A DNA stretch of 64,000 bases from Geodermatophilus sp. DSM 45219 (GCF_900104025.1 NZ_FNIQ01000005.1:124001-188000), one strand, 5' to 3'; shown: positions 29,819 to 38,570, counted from the first letter of the stretch. The notes: a model not told the origin generated them from the sequence alone. Program-made: numbers and translations.

Positions 29819-30787
29819 TCAGCTGAGCTGGTCCTCCAACCACCGGTCGATGATGTGCCGGGCGATCGAGACCGCCGGCGGCAGCGCCCGCGGGCCGGCG
29901 CCGGAGCGCAGCTCCTCGCGGGTGAACCAGCGGGCCTCCTCGATCTCGGTGGGGTCCAGCCGCAGCGTCGGGTCGCCCTCCACGCGGGCGGTGTAGCCGA
30001 GCATCAGCGACTGCGGGAACGGCCACGGCTGGCTGCCCACGTACCGGATGTCGGTGACCCGCACGCCCACCTCCTCGGCCACCTCCCGGGCGACCGCGGC
30101 CTCGGCGGACTCCCCCGGTTCGACGAAGCCGGCGAGGATCGAGAAGCGTCCCGGGGGCCACACCGCCTGGCGGCCCAGCACGCAGCGGTCGCCGCCGTCG
30201 TGGACGAGCATGATCACCGCCGGGTCGGTGCGGGGGAACAGCTCCGCGCCGGTCTCCGGGTCGCGCTGCACCCAGCCGGCCCGCTCGATCGTCGTCCGCG
30301 CGCCGGACAGCGGGCTGAAGCGGTTGCGCTCGTGCCACTCGACCATGGCGACGGCCTCGGCCAGCAGCCCCGCGTCGAGGTCGCCGAGGTCCGCGCCGAC
30401 GTCGCGCAGCCCGGCCCAGGTGTCGACCGGGCGGCCGCCGATGGCCAGCCGCCGGTCGCCGCGGACGGCGGCATAGGGCACCCCGTCGGCCTCCCCGAGG
30501 TAGACCGCGCCCTCCGGCAGCCCGTCCCGCTCCTCCCACACCAGCCGCGGCCCGCCCTCGGCCTCCTCGACCGGGACGGTGCGCCGCTCGTCGACGGTCA
30601 GCACCCGCACGGGGCGGCCACCGGTCGGGTCGGGCAGCAGGCGGGCCAGGTGGCTGCGGTCGTGCGCGGACCGGGACAGCACCGGCACCGCGCCGTCCGG
30701 CGAGGGGCTGCTCTCCGGCCACCTGACGCCGTCGCCGGACGGCGGCGGGTTGTCCGCGGGGGTGCTGCCGCCGGCCGGGACGCTCAT
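29819..30787 (-). CDS. nudC: NADH pyrophosphatase NudC
   Basis: 322-residue Nudix hydrolase that cleaves NAD(H) to NMN(H) and AMP and can remove NAD caps from RNA. The Nudix box is GFVEPGESAEAAVAREVAEE, and the NudC-specific SQPWPFPQSLM motif follows. The N-terminal domain (about 30-160) is present. The linker that holds a four-Cys zinc site in Escherichia coli NudC reads FSPLSGARTTIERAGWVQRD here, with no cysteine. The start is ATG 30787. It overlaps the M16 gene upstream by 4 nt, and three genes (two M16 peptidases, nudC) form one leftward operon. Convergent with the kinase-like gene. Confidence 0.92.
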   Translation of the reverse strand: MSVPAGGSTPADNPPPSGDGVRWPESSPSPDGAVPVLSRSAHDRSHLARLLPDPTGGRPVRVLTVDERRTVPVEEAEGGPRLVWEERDGLPEGAVYLGEADGVPYAAVRGDRRLAIGGRPVDTWAGLRDVGADLGDLDAGLLAEAVAMVEWHERNRFSPLSGARTTIERAGWVQRDPETGAELFPRTDPAVIMLVHDGGDRCVLGRQAVWPPGRFSILAGFVEPGESAEAAVAREVAEEVGVRVTDIRYVGSQPWPFPQSLMLGYTARVEGDPTLRLDPTEIEEARWFTREELRSGAGPRALPPAVSIARHIIDRWLEDQLS

Positions 30788-32139
30788 GCCCGGTCCGCGG
30801 CGGGGACGACGTCCACGGGACCGAACGTGCGCAGTGGGTCGGCCACCTGGCCGGCGTCGCCGACGACGACGGCGGTCAGCCCGGCCGGCTGCAGGACACG
30901 GCGGGCCGCCTCCAGGACCTCCTCGGCGGTGACCCGGGCCAGCGCCTGCTGGTGCTCGGCCAGCCACTGCGGCGGCAGGCCGGACCCGGCGAGCGCCGAC
31001 AGCGTGCTGGCCAGCCCCGCGTGGGTGGCGGTGGACAGCGCCATGCTGCCGAGCACGTAGCGGCGCGCGGCGTCGAGCTCGTCGGCGCTGACCGGCGCGA
31101 GCGCCATGCGGCCCAGCTCGTACCAGGTCTCGAGGAACGCCGGGCCGGTGACCTCGGTCGCGACGTCGGCCTCGACGAGGAACGAGGAGGCGGCGGCGAG
31201 GTGGTCGACCGCGCTGCGCGGGCTGTAGCTGTAGCCGCGCCGCTCGCGGATGTTCTCCACCAGCCGGGAGGAGAAGTAGCCGCCGTAGACCATGTTCGCC
31301 AGCCGGACGGCGGGCAGGTCGGGGTCGGTGCGGCCGGGGGCCGGCCCGCCCAGCCGCACGTTGGACTGCACGGCGCCCGGCCGGTCGACCACCTGCAGCG
31401 GCCCCGGGACCGGTTGCGGCACCGGCGGGGCGGCGACCGCCGTCCCCTCGCCGGTCCACCCGGCCAGTGCGGCGGCGACGGTGTCGACCGCGGCGGCCGG
31501 GTCGAGGTCGCCGACGAGCACCAGGGTGCTGCCGGCCGGCAGCACCCTGTCACCGTGCAGCTTGCGCAGCGCCTGGCTGCGCACGGCGTCCACCAGCTCG
31601 GCGGCCGGCAGCTGCTCGGCGTAGGGGTGCGCGCCGTAGCGGCGGGCGGCCAGTGCGGTGCGGGCGATGATCCCGGGCTGGGAGCGGGCGATGGAGATCC
31701 GCTCGGCGACCCGGGCACGCTCGGCGGCCACCAGGTCGGCCGGGTAGGTGGCGTCGGTGAGCAGCTCGGCCAGCACGCCGAGCACCGGGGCGAGCCCCTC
31801 GGTGAGCAACGTGGTGGAGAACAGCAGTCGGTCGGGGTCGGTGGACACCGACAGCTCCCCGCCGTGGGCCTGCAGCGCCTCGGCGATGCCGGTCGCGTCG
31901 CGCCGGCCCGTGCCCAGCAGGACGGCGCCGGAGAGCACCGCGGCGCGCGCGGTGTGCTGGGCGGCGGTGCGGGCGGTCGCCGCGGCGAACGGCACCCGCA
32001 GCCGCAGCTCGACCAGCGGGACACCGGGCCGGGGGACGACGACCAGGCGGAGCCCGTTGGGCAGCGTCTGCTCGGTGACCGCCAGCTCGGGCTGGGGCCG
32101 GGGCTCCCCCAGCGGCGGGACGAGGACCGGGGCACTCAT
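30784..32139 (-). CDS. M16-family peptidase-like subunit (inactive site)
   Basis: 451-residue M16 (pitrilysin/processing peptidase) fold protein. The zinc-binding HxxEH motif is missing; the equivalent region reads AQHTARAAVLSG. The second-domain arginine/tyrosine motif YFSSRLVENIRERRGYSYSP, the substrate-binding partner signature, is intact. It is therefore the non-catalytic partner of the catalytic subunit encoded immediately upstream, as in bacterial PqqF-like heterodimers. It overlaps that gene and nudC by 4 nt each. Such pairs degrade peptides; the actual substrate is unknown. Confidence 0.87.
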   Translation of the reverse strand: MSAPVLVPPLGEPRPQPELAVTEQTLPNGLRLVVVPRPGVPLVELRLRVPFAAATARTAAQHTARAAVLSGAVLLGTGRRDATGIAEALQAHGGELSVSTDPDRLLFSTTLLTEGLAPVLGVLAELLTDATYPADLVAAERARVAERISIARSQPGIIARTALAARRYGAHPYAEQLPAAELVDAVRSQALRKLHGDRVLPAGSTLVLVGDLDPAAAVDTVAAALAGWTGEGTAVAAPPVPQPVPGPLQVVDRPGAVQSNVRLGGPAPGRTDPDLPAVRLANMVYGGYFSSRLVENIRERRGYSYSPRSAVDHLAAASSFLVEADVATEVTGPAFLETWYELGRMALAPVSADELDAARRYVLGSMALSTATHAGLASTLSALAGSGLPPQWLAEHQQALARVTAEEVLEAARRVLQPAGLTAVVVGDAGQVADPLRTFGPVDVVPAADRA

Positions 32140-33446
32140 CGCTGGCCTCCCGTGGCGCGCAGCTCGAGGACGGCGACCATGCCGGGGTCCAGGCCCCGGG
32201 CGGCGGTCTGCACCTGCTCGGGGGTGACCGCGGCGAGCCGGGCGGCGAGCTCGCCGGCCAGCTCGGCGCGGCCGTGGACCAGCTCGGCGGTGGCGAAGGC
32301 CAGCGTGCGGCCGAGCACGGAGTCGGCCTGGCGCAGCAGCTGGGCCTCGGTGCGGGCCTGGACGCGGGCGAGCTCGTCGGCGCCGACGCCGTCCTGGGCG
32401 ATCCGGCCGACCTCCTCGTGGACCGCGGCGACCACCTTCTCGACGGGGACGCTCCCCGGGTGGTGCACCTGGGTGGTGAGCAGCGTGGCGTCCCGGACGT
32501 CGAAGGGGTCGCCGAACAGGCCGACGTAGCTGCTCTGGGCGACGGCGAGCTGGTCGTCGTGCACCAGCCGGCGCTCCAGGCGGGAGGCGTCGCCCTCGCT
32601 GAGCAGCTCGGCCAGCAGCACCGTGCCGAGGTAGGTGTCCAGGTCACCGACCGGGTCGGGGACGCGCCAGCCGAGGGCGACCGCCGGCGCCGGGGCCAGC
32701 CGGTCCTCGACCACGCCGGACCGCACGCCGGTGGGCGAGGGCTCACCGGTGGGCGGCGTCGGCGGGACGTCGCGGGCGGCGATGGGGCCGAACCAGCGGC
32801 GCACCAGCTCCTCGGTCCCGGTGACGTCGAGGTCCCCGCCGAGGCACAGGACGGCGTTGCCCGGCGCGTAGTAGCGGTGGAAGAAGTCCGCGGCGTCCTC
32901 GACGGTCGAGGACTCCAGGTCGACGAAGGACCCGTAGCCGTCGTGGGTGTTGGCGAAGCTCTCGAAGGCGATCTGCGGCAGCTGCAGCCAGGGGAAGGCC
33001 CCGTACGGGCGGTTGAGCACGTTGACCCGGATCTCCTCCTTGACCACGTCGATCTGGTTGCGGAGGTTCTCCTCGGTGATGGCCGGCGCCGCCATGCGGT
33101 CGGCCTCGAGGAACAGCGCGCGCTCGAGGGCCTCGGCGGGCAGCGCCTCGTAGTAGTTCGTGTAGTCCTGGTGGGTCGAGCCGTTGAAGGTACCGCCCGC
33201 GGCCTGGACCAGGCGGGCGTGCTCCATCTTCGGGACGTTGGCCGAGCCCTGGAACATCAGGTGCTCGAAGAGGTGGGCGAACCCGGTGCGGCCCTGGGGC
33301 TCGTTGCGCATCCCGACGTCGTAGGAGACGGTCACCGCGACGACGGGGACGCTGCGGTCCGGCGCCAGGACGACGCGCAGCCCGTTCTCGAGTCGGAAGC
33401 GCTCCACCGGGTGCCGGAGAGTCAGGTCGGCACCGGCTGCAGTCAC
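32136..33446 (-). CDS. M16-family zinc metallopeptidase, catalytic subunit
   Basis: 436-residue catalytic M16 peptidase. The zinc motif is HLFEH (HxxEH) in GRTGFAHLFEHLMFQGSAN, with the third ligand Glu in the FLEADRM/KEEIR region, and NGSTHQDYTNYYEAL follows. GTG 33446 is chosen because TAGGGT sits 7 nt upstream; no signal peptide is visible, so it is likely cytosolic. It is the first gene of the M16-M16-nudC operon and is coupled to the inactive partner by a 4-nt overlap. Two 20-bp direct repeats lie upstream. Confidence 0.9.
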   Translation of the reverse strand: MTAAGADLTLRHPVERFRLENGLRVVLAPDRSVPVVAVTVSYDVGMRNEPQGRTGFAHLFEHLMFQGSANVPKMEHARLVQAAGGTFNGSTHQDYTNYYEALPAEALERALFLEADRMAAPAITEENLRNQIDVVKEEIRVNVLNRPYGAFPWLQLPQIAFESFANTHDGYGSFVDLESSTVEDAADFFHRYYAPGNAVLCLGGDLDVTGTEELVRRWFGPIAARDVPPTPPTGEPSPTGVRSGVVEDRLAPAPAVALGWRVPDPVGDLDTYLGTVLLAELLSEGDASRLERRLVHDDQLAVAQSSYVGLFGDPFDVRDATLLTTQVHHPGSVPVEKVVAAVHEEVGRIAQDGVGADELARVQARTEAQLLRQADSVLGRTLAFATAELVHGRAELAGELAARLAAVTPEQVQTAARGLDPGMVAVLELRATGGQR

Positions 33447-33453
33447 GTGCCCG

Positions 33454-33459
33454 ACCCTA
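33454..33459 (-). promoter_or_regulatory. -10 hexamer (TAGGGT) of the leaderless M16 operon
   Basis: TAGGGT on the minus strand, 7 nt before GTG 33446. Confidence 0.5.
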
Positions 33460-33530
33460 ACCGCGCCTCGTCGGCCCTGCCCCGGGCGGCCGGGGCCTGC
33501 CATCGGCGTCACCCGCGGGCCGCTCTCCCA

Positions 33531-33570
33531 CTCCCGCGCCGTTGCACCCGCTCCCGCGCCGTTGCACCAG
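33531..33570. repeat. Tandem 20-bp direct repeat upstream of the M16 operon
   Basis: CTCCCGCGCCGTTGCACCCG followed directly by a second copy with one change (CCAG at the end). It lies 72-117 bp upstream of the predicted transcription start. Two adjacent copies in a non-coding gap suggest a regulator-binding site; unproven. Confidence 0.5.
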
Positions 33571-33704
33571 CGCGCAGGCGAGCACGACCGCGCGAGAGTC
33601 ACCGCAGGACGGCCGCGGTGGGGTGTCCCCGGGAGCGGGGGGCCGGAGGCTCCTCCGAGCAGGGACGGGGGTCCGGAGCTCCACGGCGACCGGGGACGGC
33701 ACGT

Positions 33705-33738
33705 GGCGGCGGTGTCGGCCGGTGGGCCGACGGTGTCA
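33705..33738. repeat. Hairpin repeat, family B, single unit
   Basis: GGCGGCGGTGTCGGCCGGTGG continuing to ACGGTGTCA, with stem GTCGGCC/GGCCGAC (33714-33720, 33725-33731). The final TCA is the stop codon of the leftward DUF2510 gene, so the hairpin begins right after the coding end. Confidence 0.6.
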
Positions 33739-34596
33739 GAGCACCTCGACGGCCTCGACCACGCGGTCGATGACGCCGTAGAGCTCGGCGTGGGTGTTGG
33801 GGACCGACAGGTACAGCAGCGCGGGGGCCGGGCGCCCGACGTCGACGAGCAGCAGGGCGGCCCGCTCCCCCGTCGCGTCGTAGCCCGGGACGTCCCAGGC
33901 GAGGTCGAACTCGAGCAGGTGCGCCGGAGCGCCGTCCACGGTGCGGGGCTCGTCGCGCAGCACCTCCTGCTCGTGCGGTGCGGGGTAGTAGTTGATCCGC
34001 ACGCTGTCGGCGACCTGGGCCAGGGTGGGCTGCAGGCCGGCCGCACCGGGGTACCCGAACAGCGGCGACAGCGGCCCGGAGGTGCACTGGGCGATGAACG
34101 GCCCGTCGCCCGGCGTCTCCGGCTGGGTGACCAGGTACTGCCCGGCCACCGAGGTGGTCTCGACGACCTGCTGCAGGTCGTACTCCAGCCAGCCCTCGCC
34201 GAGGTAGGGGTAGGCGATGCCGGCGGCCGGGTCGACGATCCGCACGGTGCCCGGCGGGAAGGGCGACCCGCTCGGGGCGGGCGGGACGGCGACCGGCCGG
34301 TCGTCGCCGCCCCCGCTGGGCCGGCCGACGAGGAGGCCGACCAGGACGACCAGGACCACGCCGAGGACCGACAGCCCGACCACCCACGCGGTCCGCCGCG
34401 GCGGCTCCGGATCGGCGGCCCGGACCGGCGCCTGCACCGTCGCGGTGCGCTGGGCCGCCGGGGCCCGCACGGCCACGCCGGGTCCGGCCGGGGTGGTGAC
34501 GTCGGACCAGCCGCGGCCGTCCCACCAGCGCACCGTGTCCGGGGTGCCGTCGGGGTCGGGGTACCAGCCTGCCGGCGCGCTCGACTGCCCGTTCAC
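33736..34596 (-). CDS. DUF2510 membrane-anchored protein
   Basis: 286-residue protein. Residues about 7-40 are a DUF2510 domain (APAGWYPDPDGTPDTVRWWD, then GRGWSDVTTPAG), a short Trp-rich module often at the cytoplasmic N-terminus of actinobacterial membrane proteins. A single transmembrane helix spans about 69-90 (TAWVVGLSVLGVVLVVLVGLLV). The C-terminal part (about 110-286) is extracytoplasmic, with IAYPYLGEGWLEYDLQQ and DVGRPAPALLYLSVPNTH; I do not recognise its fold. GTG 34596 has TAGGGT 6 nt upstream. It lies just downstream of the kinase gene. Function is unknown. Confidence 0.82.
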   Translation of the reverse strand: MNGQSSAPAGWYPDPDGTPDTVRWWDGRGWSDVTTPAGPGVAVRAPAAQRTATVQAPVRAADPEPPRRTAWVVGLSVLGVVLVVLVGLLVGRPSGGGDDRPVAVPPAPSGSPFPPGTVRIVDPAAGIAYPYLGEGWLEYDLQQVVETTSVAGQYLVTQPETPGDGPFIAQCTSGPLSPLFGYPGAAGLQPTLAQVADSVRINYYPAPHEQEVLRDEPRTVDGAPAHLLEFDLAWDVPGYDATGERAALLLVDVGRPAPALLYLSVPNTHAELYGVIDRVVEAVEVL

Positions 34597-34602
34597 GGCG
34601 TC

Positions 34603-34608
34603 ACCCTA
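34603..34608 (-). promoter_or_regulatory. -10 hexamer (TAGGGT) of the leaderless DUF2510 gene
   Basis: TAGGGT on the minus strand, 6 nt before GTG 34596. It overlaps the last codon and stop region of the upstream kinase gene. Confidence 0.5.
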
Positions 34609-36240
34609 GGACCGCCGGTCGGCGGACCGGTCCCACCACGAGACGAGCTCGGGCAGCGCGTCCTCCCCGCCGCCGCGCACCTCCGCGACGGCGAGGGTGC
34701 CCAGGTCGTCCCAGGTCCAGCGCAGCTGCGCGTCGCCCTGGGCGTCGATCGAGCAGGCCAGCCGGCCGACCGGGTCGTCGTCGGAGCCGGTGAGCTGCAC
34801 CCAGCCCTCCGGGTCCTCGCCGTACCCGCACTCGTACTCCGAGTCGTTGCGCGACAGGCCCTCGGTCTCGACGAAGCGAGCGAGGGTGGTGGCGGCACCG
34901 TCCCCGGCGTACAGGGAGTAGGTGGCGGCCGGGGCGCCGCCGTCGTCCCGGTCGCCCGCCGGGCACTCCAGCCGGCGCAGCTCGGCGCCGGTGGCCACGG
35001 TGGCCGTGCAGTCGGCCGGGTCGACCTCGTCGGGCAGGCCCACGACGAGCAGCCGTTCGGCCACCCCCGAGGTGTCGACGGCCTCGTCCTCGGCACCCCG
35101 GCTCGTGACCACCAGGGCGACGGCGAGCACCACCGCCACCAGGGCCGCGGCCGCGGCGACCAGCCAGGGCAGCCACCCGCGCCGGCGGGGCGCCGGAGCG
35201 GGCGCCCCGGCCGCCGTCGAGCCGGCCGCCGCCGGGCCGACGAGGGTGGGCGGGGACGGGGCGGGGACGGGCACCGGCTCCTGCCGGGTCACCGAGCGGC
35301 CGGCGTCCCCCGCGACCGGCCCGACGGCGGTGACGGCGTCTCCGGGCGGCACCGGCACCCCGCTGCCGGCCAGCGCCGACCGGGCCGCGGCGGCCAGGTC
35401 GCCGGCGCGCTGCCAGCGCCGTCCGGGGTCCTTGGCCAGGCCGTGCAGGACGGCCTCGTCCAGGGCCGGCGGCAGGCCGGGGCGCAGGGACGACGGCGCG
35501 GGCGGCGGCTCGTGCAGGTGGGCGGCCATCAGGCCCGCCGGGTCGGCGGCGACGAACGGCCGGCGGCCGGTGAGCAGCTCGAAGAGCAGGCAGGCCAGCG
35601 AGTAGACGTCGGCGCGGCCGTCCGGCGGGGTGGGGCCGAAGCGCTCGGGGGCCATGTACTCGGTGCTGCCGACCGCGGTGCCGACGGCGGTCAGCGCGGG
35701 ACCCGGGCCGTCGTCGGCACCGCGGGCGATGCCGAAGTCGGCCAGGTAGGCGAAGTCCTCCCCCGCCGCCGAGGTGGCCAGGTCGCGGCCGTCGGGGCGG
35801 GCGACGAGCAGCACGTTGGAGGGCTTGACGTCCCGGTGCACCAGGCCGCCGGCGTGCGCGGCGTCGAGCGCCCGGGCGACCTGGCCGACCAGGTCGACGG
35901 CGCGGGCGGGGTCCATCGGGCCGGTGCGGCGCAGCAGCGAGTCGAGGTCCTCGCCGTGCACCAGGCGCATGTCGAGGAACAGCTGGCCGTCGACCTCCCC
36001 GTAGCGGTGGATCGGGATGACGTGCGGCTCGGTCAGGCGGGCGGCGATGCGGGCCTCGCGGCGGAAGCGGTCGCGGTAGACCTCGTCCTGCGCCCACTGC
36101 GGGTGCAGCACCTTGAGGGCGACGTCCCGCTCGTGCTCGGCGTCGTGCGCCCGCAGCACCGACCCCATGCCGCCGCGGCCGAGGACCCCGAGGACCCGGT
36201 AGGGGCCGAAGTGCGCGGCACCGGGCTGGTCGGCGCTCAC
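34606..36240 (-). CDS. Transmembrane serine/threonine protein kinase
   Basis: 544-residue Pkn-type receptor kinase. The kinase domain spans about 12-285: glycine loop GRGGMGSV (21-28), Lys43, HRDVKPSN (135-142), DFG (168-170) and APE (197-199). A Pro/Ala-rich linker leads to one transmembrane helix (about 356-379). The extracytoplasmic domain (about 400-544) has four cysteines (411, 426, 471, 496) and a terminal WW; the same pattern recurs in the membrane protein at 45939-46886. There are no PASTA repeats. GTG 36240 overlaps the M20 peptidase stop (GTGA), so kinase and peptidase are coupled. The sensed signal is unknown. Confidence 0.92.
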   Translation of the reverse strand: MSADQPGAAHFGPYRVLGVLGRGGMGSVLRAHDAEHERDVALKVLHPQWAQDEVYRDRFRREARIAARLTEPHVIPIHRYGEVDGQLFLDMRLVHGEDLDSLLRRTGPMDPARAVDLVGQVARALDAAHAGGLVHRDVKPSNVLLVARPDGRDLATSAAGEDFAYLADFGIARGADDGPGPALTAVGTAVGSTEYMAPERFGPTPPDGRADVYSLACLLFELLTGRRPFVAADPAGLMAAHLHEPPPAPSSLRPGLPPALDEAVLHGLAKDPGRRWQRAGDLAAAARSALAGSGVPVPPGDAVTAVGPVAGDAGRSVTRQEPVPVPAPSPPTLVGPAAAGSTAAGAPAPAPRRRGWLPWLVAAAAALVAVVLAVALVVTSRGAEDEAVDTSGVAERLLVVGLPDEVDPADCTATVATGAELRRLECPAGDRDDGGAPAATYSLYAGDGAATTLARFVETEGLSRNDSEYECGYGEDPEGWVQLTGSDDDPVGRLACSIDAQGDAQLRWTWDDLGTLAVAEVRGGGEDALPELVSWWDRSADRRS

Positions 36241-37655
36241 CGGGGACGCAGCGGGACGGTCGCCAGCTCGCGCCACAGGTGGGCCGCCGCCTCCGCGCCG
36301 CGGTGCAGCATCGACAGCAGCACCCGCTCGTTCGGCGAGTGGATGCGGTCGGTGGGCAGGCCGGCGCCGAGGAACAGCAGCGGCGCGCCGAGGACCTCCA
36401 CCAGGTCCGCCTCCGGGCCGCTGCCGCCCTCGCGGGTGAACAGCACGTCGGCGGGGTCGCGGTCGAATGCCTGACCGATCGCGGTGAGCAGCGCGGTCAT
36501 CGCCGGGGAGTCCAGGTCGCTCGCGCACGGCGAGACGCCGCCGGCCGGGACGTGCACGTCGGCCTGGATGCCCTGCGGGAGGTTCGCCGCCACCCAGCCG
36601 CGGACCTGCTCGGCGAGGTCGGCCGGGCGCTGGTCGGCGACCAGCCGGAAGGTGATCTTGGCGTGCGCCTCGGCCGGGATGATCGTCTTGTGGCCCGGGC
36701 CGGTGTAGCCGCCCCACAGGCCGTTCACCTCGGCGGTGGGTCGCGCCCCGATCCGCTCCAGGGTGGTGTAGCCCTGCTCGCCGGTGGCGAGGCGGGAGGC
36801 CGCCGGCCCGGTCAGCCAGGCCTGCTCGTCGAACGGCACGCGGGCCATGAGCTCGCGCTCCCGGTCGGTCAGCGGCCGCACCTTCTCGTAGAAGCCGGGC
36901 AGGGTGACCCGCCCCTGGGCGTCGTGCAGGCTCGCCAGCAGGGTCGCCATCGCGTGCAGCGGGTTCGGGACGCCGCCGCCGAAGGACCCGGAGTGCAGGT
37001 CGACGGCGGGTCCGCGCAGGGTGATCTCGGCGTCGGCGAGCCCGCGCATCGCGACCACGGCGCTGGGGACGTCGGGGGCGGCCATCCCGGTGTCGCTGAC
37101 CACGACGACGTCGCAGCGCAGCCGGTCGGCGCGCTCCCGCAGCAGCGCGGGGAAGTGCGGCGAGCCGGACTCCTCCTCGCCCTCGACCAACACCTTGACG
37201 GTCACCGCGGGGGTGTCGCGGCCGGTGGCGGCCAGGTGCGCGCGCATGCCGAGCAGGTGCATGGCGACGTTGCCCTTGTCGTCGATCGCGCCGCGGGCGT
37301 GCAGCTCCGGGCCGTCGGGGCCCTCGACCCGGGTGGGCTCGAACGGCGGGTGCTCCCACAGCTCCAGCGGGTCGACCGGCTGGACGTCGTGGTGGCCGTA
37401 GACGAGGGCGACCGGCGCACCGTCGTCCGCCGAGGGCCACTCGGCGTAGACGGCGGGCGCACCGGCGGTCTCCCACACCTCCACGACGGGGAACCCGGTG
37501 CGGCGCAGCGCGGTGGCCAGCCACTCGGCGCTGGCGGCGACGTCGCGCGCGTGCGCCGGGTCGGCGGAGATCGACGGGATCCGCAACCACGCGTCGAGGT
37601 CGCCGTGCAGGTCGTCGAGGTGCGCGGTGACGAAGTCGCGTTCCGGGCTGCTCAC
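36237..37655 (-). CDS. M20-family dipeptidase/carboxypeptidase
   Basis: 472-residue dizinc peptidase of the M20 family, carnosinase/dipeptidase-like branch. Zinc and catalytic motifs are VYGHHDVQPVDP, HARGAIDDKGN, VEGEEESGSP, VSDTGMAAPDVPS and the dimerisation-domain VDLHSGSFGG. The C-terminal ligand His is in DRIHSPNERV. GTG 37655 has TACCGT 8 nt upstream, giving a leaderless start. It is coupled by GTGA overlap to the receptor kinase. A peptidase encoded with an envelope-sensing kinase suggests a peptide or peptidoglycan-fragment signal, but this is inference. No signal peptide is visible. Confidence 0.9.
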   Translation of the reverse strand: MSSPERDFVTAHLDDLHGDLDAWLRIPSISADPAHARDVAASAEWLATALRRTGFPVVEVWETAGAPAVYAEWPSADDGAPVALVYGHHDVQPVDPLELWEHPPFEPTRVEGPDGPELHARGAIDDKGNVAMHLLGMRAHLAATGRDTPAVTVKVLVEGEEESGSPHFPALLRERADRLRCDVVVVSDTGMAAPDVPSAVVAMRGLADAEITLRGPAVDLHSGSFGGGVPNPLHAMATLLASLHDAQGRVTLPGFYEKVRPLTDRERELMARVPFDEQAWLTGPAASRLATGEQGYTTLERIGARPTAEVNGLWGGYTGPGHKTIIPAEAHAKITFRLVADQRPADLAEQVRGWVAANLPQGIQADVHVPAGGVSPCASDLDSPAMTALLTAIGQAFDRDPADVLFTREGGSGPEADLVEVLGAPLLFLGAGLPTDRIHSPNERVLLSMLHRGAEAAAHLWRELATVPLRPR

Positions 37656-37663
37656 GACTCCCG

Positions 37664-37669
37664 ACGGTA
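37664..37669 (-). promoter_or_regulatory. -10 hexamer (TACCGT) of the leaderless M20-kinase operon
   Basis: TACCGT on the minus strand, 8 nt before GTG 37655. Confidence 0.5.
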
Positions 37670-37718
37670 GCCCGGCCCGGGGGGCCGCGACCGGGACGCG
37701 TGCGGAGACCCGGGCCAC

Positions 37719-37724
37719 TAGCGT
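37719..37724 (+). promoter_or_regulatory. -10 hexamer (TAGCGT) of the leaderless hydrolase gene
   Basis: TAGCGT 7 nt before ATG 37732. With the M20 hexamer it makes a compact divergent promoter pair. Confidence 0.5.
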
Positions 37725-37731
37725 CGGGCGC

Positions 37732-38568
37732 ATGTCCGGAGAGCTGATGCAGGTGGACGTCGGCGACCTCGCCTTCGACGTCCGGGTCGACGGTCCGGAC
37801 GAGGGCCGGCCGGTGGTGCTGCTGCACGGCTTCCCGGAGACGTCCGCGTCGTGGGCGGCGGTGACCCCGCAGCTGGCCGAGGCGGGGCTGCGCACCTACG
37901 CCGTAGACCAGCTCGGCTACTCCCCCGGCGCCCGGCCGGCCGAGGTGGAGGCCTACGCGCTGGCCAACCTGGCGCAGGTCACCGCGGACCTGATGACCGC
38001 GATGGACGTGCCGCGCGCCGACGTCGTCGGCCACGACTGGGGCGCCAACGTGGCCTGGGCGCTGGCCGCGTGGCACGAGGACCGGGTGCGCTCGCTGACC
38101 GCGGTCTCGGTGCCGCACCCGACGGCGTTCACCATGGCCTTCCGCTCCGACCCCGAGCAGAAGGAGCGGTCGGCCTACATCCGGCTGTTCTGGCAGCAGG
38201 GCAAGGCCGAGGAGGTACTGCTCGCCGACGACGCCCGGCGGCTGCGGCGGATGTTCGGCGACGCGGTCCCCGCCGAGGCCGTCGACGAGTACGTCGCCGT
38301 GCTGTCGGCGCCGGGCGCGCTGACCGCGGCGCTCAACTGGTACCGGGCGATGAGCTCGGGCACCCCGGTCGACCCGGTCGCGGTGCCGACGACGTACGTG
38401 TGGAGCGACGACGACGTCGCGATCGGCCGGCGGGCCGCCGAGGGCTGCGCGGATCAGGTGACCGGCGACTACCGGTTCGTCGAGCTGGCCGGGATCTCGC
38501 ACTGGATCCCCGAGCAGGCACCGGAGCAGCTGGCCATCGCGATCCTGGACCGCATCGCCTCCAGCTGA
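37732..38568 (+). CDS. Alpha/beta hydrolase, epoxide-hydrolase/haloalkane-dehalogenase type
   Basis: 278-residue alpha/beta hydrolase. The oxyanion motif is LLHGFPETSASW, and the nucleophile elbow GHDWGANVAW carries an Asp nucleophile, as in epoxide hydrolases and dehalogenases. The late acid is in VWSDDDVAIG and the catalytic His in ISHWIPEQAP. The cap region contains FWQQGKAEEVLL. The start is ATG 37732, with a leaderless -10. It is divergent from the M20-kinase operon and followed after 2 bp by a small unknown gene. The Asp nucleophile supports epoxide hydrolase over esterase; the substrate is unknown. Confidence 0.87.
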   Translation: MSGELMQVDVGDLAFDVRVDGPDEGRPVVLLHGFPETSASWAAVTPQLAEAGLRTYAVDQLGYSPGARPAEVEAYALANLAQVTADLMTAMDVPRADVVGHDWGANVAWALAAWHEDRVRSLTAVSVPHPTAFTMAFRSDPEQKERSAYIRLFWQQGKAEEVLLADDARRLRRMFGDAVPAEAVDEYVAVLSAPGALTAALNWYRAMSSGTPVDPVAVPTTYVWSDDDVAIGRRAAEGCADQVTGDYRFVELAGISHWIPEQAPEQLAIAILDRIASS

Positions 38569-38570
38569 CC

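Noticed and set aside
36241-38502. Upstream extension of the kinase frame to nearly 1300 codons
   Set aside because: The extension is antisense or out of frame to the M20 peptidase and the hydrolase, and the kinase start is fixed by its GTGA overlap.
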